Source: Rhynchonema sp. JSB1_4
Lineage: Eukaryota > Nematoda > Chromadorea > Monhysterida > Xyalidae
Assembly (NCBI GenBank): GCA_030248065.1
Contig: JASAMV010004148.1
Location: forward strand, 1 to 64,000
Direction of reading: 5' to 3'
Length of the DNA: 64,000 bases
In this document: positions 49,897 through 61,000 of the stretch, one piece after another
Layout of the letters: each line of letters starts with the position of its first letter
Position numbering within the stretch: the first letter of the stretch is position 1
The notes under the pieces: generated by a model
Database searches by the model: none
The model's input: the letters and a program-made list of their open reading frames with translations, nothing else
What the model was told of the DNA's origin: nothing
Translations under genes and position numbers: made by a program

Positions 49897-51877
49897 TCGA
49901 GACTGGTTGAAATCTGAACCCTAGATTTTTTTATCGCCGTGTACTGGCTTTTTTATCATCGTTTTAATTGCAGCAGCGACACACGAATATACATATTCGT
50001 GAAACGCCCCTTATTTTTATCAACTCAGCGTCAGATTATGGAATGTTTATGTCCATTTATTTGACAAACATGCTTGGGTTCTATTTTGGGTTTCATTACA
50101 TGGGGTTTAATCGTCTTTGAGTTCACGTACATATGCTTCACATCTGACTGTTTGAACTCAGCCAATTACAAACGTTTGACAATGTGTGAGCAACACGTGT
50201 TATTTTCATATTTTATGTTTTTCAATCAAAATGTTCAATGATTGCTCGTCTGAGTTATCGATAACTCACTCAGTTCAAGCTGCTTTCAGAAATACAGTTC
50301 CGGGGGCAATTCTAGGCAGAAAGAAGAAGTCGCCGGCCCCCGCCCGCGCGCCACCCCCTCGCGCAAAAAAGGGGGGCGCGCGCCCCCCCCCCCCCAAAAC
50401 ACCCCGCCCGCCGAGGAGCCTCCCCCCTCTCCTCCTTTCCTTTTCCCCCCTCCCCCCCCCCCGCCCCCCCCCCACCCCCCCCCCACCCCACACACCCGCA
50501 CCTCAGGCCCCCCCGGTACTGTACTTCCATTTTAGTATGCTGATCGGGCTTTATAAAATGTTGAGTACCTACTGATATCGTTTCGCCGCAGATCTGGGAC
50601 TTTCAACAGCCAAATCGATCACGGTGCCACGCCACGGCGATTTTCGTAATGACTGGTTACGTGAATCAGATTTGTTTTTTTTTGTATCGTACAAAGCATT
50701 CAGTAGACAGAGCACTATAGAGAAGCTAGTCGGCAACCAGTAACAATGCAAAATACACCATACGTACACGTCTATATGTAGAAACCGCTCGATTCACCAC
50801 AAAAATTCAACTACTGAGCAACAATCAGCCATGGCGATTAAATGTAAAAACACAAGCGAAACAAGCGATTGAAGGTCCACCAAATGAAAAATACAAAACA
50901 TGTTGGGAAAAGTAACATTATCACGCAGAAAACAGGGGTGTTGTACGCAACCAATAGGGAATAGAGCTAAAATGACATGAAAATCGACAAAACCAAAGAA
51001 CGATTCCACAAGACATACATAACAAGGATATATAATTTCTGATAGAAAAAGCACGCAGACTTAGGCACTCGGTTTGCTGAACCATAGAAATCAAATCAAA
51101 GTTTCAATGAAACGAGAAAAAAACAAAACAAAAAAGAGAACTATACAAAACTCAACATCAATCGATAGAAAAAAATCCGTCAGTTTTTCTTTGCATGATA
51201 CAAGATTCAAGACGTGCGTATAACTAATCAGGAGACAAGCGACTTTTGAACTTCACTCGAACAATGGCAATTTACAATGTCTCCGGGCTAGATTTCGTAC
51301 AAGTTTGATCCGACGAACACACATTGGGCACCCTGAATATGCAAGTTTATGAAGCCAAAAATAGTCGAAGTTTATTGAACAATAAAATAACAATCAATTC
51401 ATTTCACCGTTATAATCAGCTCATAAGTGGCGACTGTCGAGTATTGTTGCAACTGTCAATCCAAGATTAAGAGTCGAATATAGAAAATATGTCTATTCCG
51501 GTCGTCAGATCCGAATCGTTACTTGAATAAGAACAGCAATAACGATAATTGAAAGCAAATATTGCACCAAGATGGATGTGCGTTGGGTACATACAGAATG
51601 TTTCACTATAACGCCTGTTTCTTCCTGTGAATCGTTGTGTGGGAATGCATGTGCGTGTAGCGCTCGGTTGAAACATCAAGCAATTCGGTCAGATTAAGAC
51701 AATCAAGAGCTGATGGTTCAAAACGATCTTTTGAAATAAAAGAACCTGATTTGATTGGGCCAACATCACAATGTCAAGGCAGACCAGATGATAGAAGGCA
51801 GTAAAGCGCATTCTGCGCTCGCAGCTGGGTGCGTAATCTCGAGTCAACTGACATAGAGACACAACCCAACAGTTTGC
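49897..51877. other. Convergent intergenic region between CCP gene 2 and PSME4
   Basis: About 2 kb with no supported exon. It includes a C-homopolymer block (about 50325-50515) whose long open frames are Pro/Gly/Arg artefacts, followed by A/T-richer ordinary sequence containing both 3' ends. Confidence 0.55.
50325..50515. repeat. C-rich homopolymer block
   Basis: Runs of C interrupted by G, A or T over about 190 bp, unlike the flanks. Probably low-quality or microsatellite-like sequence; no gene. Confidence 0.75.
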
Positions 51878-51883
51878 TTTATT
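51878..51883 (-). promoter_or_regulatory. Candidate PSME4 polyadenylation signal (AATAAA)
   Basis: AATAAA on the minus strand, about 120 nt beyond the PSME4 stop codon. Confidence 0.55.
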
Positions 51884-52002
51884 CAGTGGTCTCTGCTGTT
51901 GTGAGTGAGTTTCGTGAATATGGCTCGCGGTAAGTCATGCTCATACCGCGTACCGTACCCAGCACACATCCATACCACTACAACGGCTACAGTCCTTTGC
52001 AT

Positions 52003-55000
52003 TCACACGTAGTACGTGGGGGACACCATCACATCAGTCAACACACACAATTGGTCATCAGTGAACATCTCCTTCTGTTCGTGCCAACAATCCTGATGCG
52101 TACGCTTGAATTCGGCCAGCGTTCGTTTGACGGTCGTCTGCAGACAAATGGGGGTAATTTTCCATTTATAATCATGACATTTCGGTTATTGGACGAAAAC
52201 TGTGACCTACTAACAGATGAAAGCATCAGACAGTCCTTACGACCGGAACCGCAACGCACCAGGGTCTGGCACCTGGCCCAATGTCGAAACGGGCCAAACT
52301 CACTGCTGTTACACCATCACTACAAATCGCTATAAATTGCTGCAGCAAGTCACGATTCGTGACTCACGAAACACGTTTCATAAAGACCACAAGTCCCAAT
52401 CCTGCCCGAACGTTCCCCAAAACCGCCCCTCCAACCCAAACCAACCGAAATGGGTTGTTTCTCGTGACTGTGTGGACAGAGTGTCATCAACACATCCGGC
52501 ATGAACTTGGGCACCGTGTACGGGTAGGCGGACACGATCGCTGACAGGGCCAGCACACCGCCGTGACGAATGCGGAACACGCTGTCGCGTGCCCACAGTT
52601 GGTACATGTCCTGTGCGTGGGGGATTATGACGGGTGTGCGTACCGTAATATACTGACCCTGCCATGTCGGTTGTGAAACATTAGCTAACTAGCTTAGCTG
52701 CCCAACATTTGTTCTGTTTTTTCAGGTGTTTTAGGTTATCTCAAGTTCAATATTCAATTTAAAAACAAGCCAAACACGTGAGCTTTGAGTGAGCTCGGGT
52801 GTGCTAACATCTTGAAAAATATAACAGAGGAAAATGTGAATAACGAAACAAAATGTTCCACCAAACGCATAATACGTGGCGAGAGTCTTGAATCTGGATT
52901 GTTTTATTCGGAGGAGAACACACAACGACCAAAACAGATCCATCCAATCCCAACCCAGCTAAAAAACACCAACCATCAATTGACTGTTGACGGGAAAGAA
53001 TGAACATTGGAACAGGCCACTGAGCGCTTCGGACGCCGCCGCACGCACCTCCAGTCGGGAGTCTCTGAAGGAAAAAAGGAGAGAGTTGAGTTATGAGAAA
53101 TATCACAAATTTCTCTTCGTTTCTCACGGTGACAACAAACAGGTCAATGAATAAAATGTCGGCACATTGCTTCAACAATTTACCGTGAGACCAGAAATAA
53201 AACAGATAATGTCGAATGACAAAATTTCAATGTATCTGCCTGAACATATTATCGAACAGCGAACACAACACCAATCAAAAATATTCACGGGAAAAGACGC
53301 GCTCAACTAACTTGATCAATTTATGTATCACATCCCTGATTCGTTTCGTGTGTGGCACGTAGAGGAAAAAGTTTGAGAACACGGACAGCTGCAGGAAGTT
53401 GCACACCGACACTTTCACCTTCCACCAGAGATGCTGGGCGCACATCTGAGAGGTTGGGGTGAGAAACAATTTATTTTGATACTGCGTGTTGAAACACATC
53501 TCAATGGTTCGACGTGGGTTGTGTGCAGGGTTAGTGATGGTTTTCCTGCAAATTAAAAATCAGGCCAACCTTTTCGCACATTTCAATCATTTGCGGCACC
53601 ACTTCCGCACGCATCAACACACGCGCCATGCCGTGACGCAACTGCATGCGCGCATCGGCTCTGGAAAAGTGGCAAAACCAGATTGATCAATCAAAGTGTG
53701 CTTATAACAACCTTTTTTACTTTAGTCTACGAACCTCAACAGAGCAGTTTCATCATGGATGCTAAAACAAAACCATCGCTGTTTTTGTGCAATCTTGTCA
53801 CGTGAAACCCAAGTCAAGACAGCAATAATTTACCAAAGGTAATTTCATGCAGAGTTGAAACGTTCGATACAATATATTTATTGTCAACCAATTTTAATGC
53901 CCAATAATTTTTCTAATACAAAACGAATCAAACTAAATCGGCCGTTTAGAAATAGAATTCAGCAACCCACTTCAGTTCGTCATCAGATGTTTCATTCTCA
54001 AAGTAGCACAACAACGGGAATATCGGTATGATCGATTGGGGCATCGGATCGTAGCTGTTGAGCCAGTGCGAGTTGAGGAAACACAACAGCGTCTTCAGTT
54101 GCAGTATGGCCTGTGGAGTGGAAACGTGCCAGGTAGAAACGGAATGACATGTTTGAAATTATTCAACACAATATCACGTTGCATGGAAATAATGAGCTGC
54201 TATTTTTTCACTGATAATTGTAAATGTTAAAGGGCTCGGGACACAATCGAAGGAAGGGCAGCAGTGCGCAGTGTTATACATCGTTGGAAAGCACTGTGAC
54301 AGCATGTCACGCACAAATGTTAAGCTCCTTAGAGATTAGCTATCTCTTGGTAGAGCGACTTTTCGTTCCAGAAAAAAGTAGATTTTTTCACAACTTGAAA
54401 CGACCGGTGCAGAAACCCCAAATGAGTTGAAAGTCAAGTAACACGTGGATAGGAATCTGGATAACTTATCATGAGAACTTCAGTCGCTCAAAGCATTGCT
54501 TCACTCGGTGAGGGTGCAAAATGTTCCAAAAATCGGCCACATTTTTCGAAAACACAAGTTTGTCTCTAAATTTTGAGGCCGCGCTTTGTGCTGCAGAAGT
54601 GAAAGTGCAACAGAAAAATAGAGCGTTTTCGAAAGTACCATAAAATAAGGTTTTTAAATTTGGAAACACTTAGATAGCGGCGTGACAGGCCGAAAAAGAC
54701 CTAAAAATTGCCCCTAAACTGCATAGTTGCATTCATTGGCGGAAATGTGATGTAAATAAGCCACGTATTACATTGCGTTGGAAACGAGAAAGTCAGATAA
54801 ACGCAGAGTCCAACAATCTAGACGAGTTTCAAAACTTCAAACTCCATGGACCGGCTGCTGCAGCCATGCCAACATGAATAAGATATTTGGCTATAATTCG
54901 TTACTGTTAACGACTATTGCACATTTGATAGCACCAACCGATGTAGCTTTAAAGTAGCTATCGAACGATATATAACATGCCCATACTATCTCCTACTATG

Positions 55001-58000
55001 GACAAGAAACGGTCAAAATTCCGAAATCGCACACGGTGACGTGACGGTTCATTCCAGAATCGTCAAAAAAGCAATTTTTTAGCCTCTGCCCTTAAGCGTA
55101 AGAATTTATTGGGGCTTGTTATGTATCGTTCGAAAGCTACTCCCGAGACACATTGCTTGGTGCTGTCACATTTACAATAGCTGTTAGCAGTAAGCATTTA
55201 TAGCTGAATATCATATTCAGGTTAGTATGGCTGCCCCGAGAGATCTGTAGACCTTAAGGTCTTCGGACCGTGATAGGTTGTTAAAACAGGCGTTTCTCTC
55301 AATTTTTTGTTTCGAATCCGATACAATCTGTGGCCTTTATGTGTCACAATTCTGGCGATGAATGTAACCACCTAGTTATGGGGCAATTTAATGGATTTTT
55401 AGGCCTGTCACGGAGCTAGCCATGAGTTAAAAAAATTTTAAAACCTTATTTTCTGGTACTTTCGACGATGCTCTATTTCCCCATTACATTCTTATTTCCG
55501 CAGCGCTGAGCGTGACCTGAAAATTTAGGGACAAACTTGTGTTATAGAAAAATAAGGCCGATTTTCGGAACGTTTCGCACCCTCACCGTGTGAAGCAATG
55601 GTTTGAGCGACTGAAGTTGTGATAATAAGTTATTCAAAAGCTGTTGTAATCCTATCCACGCCTTACTTGACCTTCAACTCGTTTGGGGTTTCTGCACCAG
55701 TCGTTCCAATTTGTGCAAAAATTCAGTTTTTTTCTGGAACGAAAAGTCCCTCTACCAAGGGATAGCGAATCTCCAAGGAGCTTAAAATTTGTGCGTGACA
55801 TAGGCTGTCGGAATGCTTTCCAACGGTATGCAACAATATGTCCTGCTACCCTTCCTTCGGTTATGTCCCGAGCCCTTTAAGGAATATTTGCAAATACGCG
55901 TTCCGAAACCACGCTATGATTCTGATAGATCGCTATCTTGCGAACTCTGACTGGGAGATGTTTTCAAATTAGCATATGCGGAAAACAGATTGTGGAATGT
56001 TAAGTGAAGTCCGCCCTTGAACCGAAGCAAAACAAAAACAAAAAAACAGAAAAAGAAATCCAACTTGACGTCTGGTCTCCGATTCGTCGTCCGCTGTTGA
56101 ACTGTTAGTTGATTGGCTGAAAAAAGTGAAAAACATAAACATGTAAAGGTGAGAGTGGTTCATGACACGATTGACGGCAGACTGTTAATTGCACCATTAG
56201 GAATATATTCGTGTAACTTTCCAGCCGTAAGTGCCGTTTTTCTGCTGAGTACCAGCCAGTGTAGCGCGAGGCTTGATTTTCGTGCACCTTCATGTCCCAC
56301 ATCATCGGATATACAGGGTGACTAAGTTCGGAAGCCCTTTAGTGAACCCGGATCTCGGTTGTGGTTATATGCACATTTTGATAATTTTGGCACTGCATTC
56401 GAGAGCGTGACTCGTTTTTATTTTAAAACTTGGTCTCCTCATGTTATGTACGTTCGTTCTCAAGCACGCCTTGAAGCAGATCAGCGAAATTAGCCCGCTT
56501 ACAAAAGGCTGCAAAGCATCCTGGGAATAAACGACCTTTAAAAAACATTTCCTGAAGCATTTGATCAGACCATATTTTAACACGAAAAAACTAGATTACC
56601 TACGCTTTAGAATGCCGTAATTTAATTATCAGCTCCACGTGCAATCGCGGCAGAGTTCCAACCCCACGAAAGGGTTTGCGTGCTTTTTAGGTCACCCTCT
56701 CGGCGTCTCCGGCAAGGTTCTGAACCAAAACCGCTCCTAAACATTCAAATTCCCAACTGAATGCCCAGTTGAATCAACTCACGAGGGTGACCCTGTAGGT
56801 GTGGCGCTCCTGCTGGTCTTGCCTCCACCCTCCTTGCTGGACGACGGTGCGACCAAGCCGTTGATCACCACTGATTGGCTGGAAGCAGCTCGTTGGTCGG
56901 CGTTGATCTCGTCGAATAGAACCTGTCAACCACGCAAACGGTTGCAATTGGTATATTGCGTTGAAAGAAAGTACGTTTACTTCACAAGTTCTGACCACGC
57001 CTGGGTTGGTTCAGTTATCGCTTGATGCCCTATCTAATGTTATCAGCACTAGACTCCCATGGGAAGGTTGATTCCATCGAATGAGAGTTCAATAGTTTGC
57101 ACACCGCATCTACAGTAGACATTCCAAATAGAACATGACGATGACACAGACAACTACACAGCCATGGGGCGTATTGTAAAAAACGGTCACCTGCAATTCA
57201 TCCAACATATCTTTCATCATTTTGGCGAATTTCGGCGTCGATCGGGTGGGGTCGGTGACGTCGAGGTCGTTGGACAGACCCGGGATATCGAACCAGACTA
57301 TTGTTGACACACAACTGCAAGGATGCAGCCATATCGTAATTGGGTTCATGTCATAATATTTCCAATGTACGACTTGATCAAAATGAATACCATAATGAAG
57401 CACTTGTACAAAATTGAGAGTGCGATTGCCGTGCTTCTGTGCTTTCATAGTTTACACATTAACGTTAACGTAGAACAATTTCAAATCGAACCTTCCGAGT
57501 CGTTCCCTGACATTCTGGTACTGCTGCGAGAACATTGGTTGCACCAATTGATAGAGACGATGCCAAAGGGAGAACACACGCCACTCGCACTGGTTGATGC
57601 CTCCTTGCAGCAGGAATAAACGTCTGCAATGGATGGAGGGGGTACGATAGGTTGGTGGTGATTGGCTGCTACTGACATGTTTATTATTATTCTCTTTTTT
57701 CAAACCTCAGATCCAAGAGAAATATGAAATAAGGCTGAGTTCACAATCACAATGCAGAATTACATGGTTGCGCTTGATATGCCAAATCAGTGGCTTCTTC
57801 GAAAATTTCAATGACGGTATTGTGTGCTCAGCTAAAGGCAAACTACGCCAACACGAGTCCTAATTCGGAGAAGGTATCCTTACAGACCGAATAGAAAGAG
57901 AAAATTCTCATGCACCACGATGCATTCTCATTCTACAACGTGTAACATTTCCCAAATGAGCAGCCATGTCATTTTGTTTCCCTATTCTGCCAGCTGCAAA

Positions 58001-61000
58001 ATCGAGCTCATGTTGGTGTAATTTGCCTTTATAATTACGGCCGACTGGAAATCATTGCGAATACTCGCAATAAGTACCGCGGCTGAGAAACATTTACGTT
58101 TCAAATTGCCACGTCACTCCAAAGACAAAAAACCGTCTCCAGAAAATTCTAAAACCAAGGCTTTCATATTGTACTGAAAAAAAAACAACAGCTATACATG
58201 TGAAGCGACAAACAAAACCAACGTTGCCAGCTGGAAACTGCTGGTTATGTCGGTTTTCACGGACGCAATGTCGAACAACAGCTCAATGATCGGGGTCATA
58301 CGTCGTGGGTCGCGTGAATCAAACATGGTCGCTATGCACGAACCCCAGTTGTTGTAGGTCTCGCCTGGAACGTAGGAGGCAACGAACATTTTGCATACAT
58401 GCTTTCTAGCCTTATTTGCACCGTCTTTGGCTCATCTCGTTATGCACGACTGAAACATAACGACGCCATGTCTTGAAAACCAGAATACGATTTGAAATTT
58501 GTAAATTACACTTTTAGACAGTTGGGGAGTATCTGAATGCTCTGCTTTCAGCCCCCACACAGCCAGATGTTAGGATTCTATTGAGAAAACAAAAAAAACA
58601 AATTACGAATTGGAAAACTGATCGAACAGAGATAGTACGAAATAGAAGCCAAACAAAAAAGACCAACTAGTGAGACTGTCGAAACACTCGCGCATCATCG
58701 GTACCAGCCATTTCCACATCGCTTCCAATTTGGCGTGCGACCACTGTTTGCTGCCTCAAATTGGAATTTCATTGAAAAATTCCGTTGATAAATCAATTGT
58801 AGAGTTGCAAAACTCCAAGCCCACAACTGATTTTCTGATTCCGTCGGGGAAAAATATTCCACACTCCACGGATATTCAGCAGCCAGTTCCATTTTGCTGT
58901 TCACGAGTTTTCGAAATCCACCATAATCCAAAACTAACGGCGGACGGGCAATTGAACAAAGCACATTTGAGCAAGACCATTTGAGCAAGTGAAAAGAGCA
59001 GGGGCCAAAAGAGCAGAACATAAAAACGAATGGGCCTAAGCCCAAGCTCAAGCACAAAACTAACCCTGAAACCAAAATCAGTCTATGTCGAAGCCATTGG
59101 GACAAAATAAGACTTGTGCTCTTTTGTCTGCCCTTTTTTCTTGCTCAGTGTTCTTGCCCAAACGTGCTTTGCTCAGTTGCCACCGAAATAACAACCGACC
59201 CAACCTTGCACCAATCCACCCAACATTTCGGCACAGAATCGTTGTTCACCTTCTTTGTCCGATTTAGCCAATCTTTCAATCACTGGCTGGTACGCTGCCA
59301 GACACACGTCGTTGTAGTTGCGGAAGATTCCCTAGAAAGTTGTGTTATTCGCAAAATAAACGGGTGTAGAAAGTCTCCAGATTTTGTCTTAAGTATTTTT
59401 AAAATTCTCAGTTGAAATGCGTTGCTGATTTCATGCACAGCCCAGGTCAAGCCCAAGATTGCGCTCAACATTGCAGACGGTATCATCATCGAATGTAAAT
59501 GAAGAGAAAACAAAAATAAAAAGTGTTGCTGACCTTGAACAGATTGTAGGTCAACGAGCAGAACTTATCCGCTCCTTTCTTCTCCTCCACAACCAAAAGT
59601 GCGGTCAATTTCTCAATAAAGTCTGGGTCGATTAGTTGATTGACGATTGCTTGTTCATTCGGACTCATTTCGTTCAGTGTACGATTCCGGGCGCTTTGTT
59701 TGCTCACCGGTGCGTAGACTTGCACGTCGCTGAAAATATTGAAATGAAGTTGATGGTCGAATGAGTGAATTGCTAGTTCTGACCTCCTCACGCATGTGAT
59801 AAGATGCACTACGAGTTGCCAATGCACGTACGTATATACCGCCAAATGATCCCACTCGGAAGACTGGGCAAAGATGTGAAGGGCCATACGGACTTTTGGC
59901 AATGAAGTTTTTACGGTGGCTTAAAATTAAGAACAAAACGTAGCCCAAATAAAGACCGCACAGGTTGGCATGGCCCAGACCCTACCCATAAACAGTATTT
60001 GGCTGAATGGCTGAAAACAGCATCCAAACAAACGGTAAAACAAATCCCCCAACAACACTCACTTCGGCCAACAATAGAACGACATGTACGCATTATCGAT
60101 GAACACAATTTCATCTCGCTGTTGGGCATTCTTCGGTGACTGCCCCACTTGGTACTGCAGTTGGGCATTGTCGTCATTACGAATGCCCCATTTGATCGGC
60201 CATTGGGCCGAGCCGGCCTATAAAATTGTGAATTATTGCTTGTGTCCGTGTCGTATCCACAAAGCAACAGTCACCACCACAACGTCGGCCTGATTTTGCG
60301 TTCTATTGCACCAGTGTGTGTGTGTTCAGTACCAGCGTGCAAACGCAACGCCAGCATCGCATTTTCGTATTGGTGTTTTTGAGGAGGAGTTTCAGGAATG
60401 GAACGACACGGCTCACTGAACGGATTGAAATACGCTCGGCTCAACATTAACAGCAATAACAGAAACATTTCCACGTACTTTATAACCTCACAGGTCTGTG
60501 TAATAAAAAAATATTAAAATCAATCCTACCTGATAATCTGAAAATACAAACACCAAAACAAAGTTCTCAACCCAAAACTTACCCTGACAGCTTTTCCACC
60601 ATCCAGTTTGGGATGCGGTTGTTTGATTGTCCTCGGTTTGGTGATTTTCAGCCAGGCGCCCGCTAGTGCGATGGCCATTTTGCGTGTTTTCACCGAGTCA
60701 TCGGCGAGCAGACGGAAATACAACTGCACACACTCGTCTGAGTAGGCGATGTCCTGAAACAAAAATATCATGTATTGAAATTTGGGTGTGAAATTATTCA
60801 AAACACATCGGTAACCACAAAATCAACACGATCTAATATGTATTAAAAATACATGGGCTAAAAATATTTCAATATTGGCGTATATTTAATTTGATTTTGC
60901 GGCTCGCTTGATGCAACCGCCGCACCGGCATTCAACAAAAGAAATTGAACAAAACAAAGAAATTTGACAGGGTGGGTGACCAACCTCACGGATCAACAGC

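Noticed and set aside
50186..50575. 129-codon Pro/Arg-rich plus-strand frame and Gly-rich minus-strand frames
   Set aside because: They are by-products of the C-rich block at 50325-50515; no start context, domain or splice partner.
56620..56740. tRNA-like minus-strand sequence (GCCGGAGACGCCGAGAGGGT)
   Set aside because: I could not fold a cloverleaf or find a B box at proper spacing.
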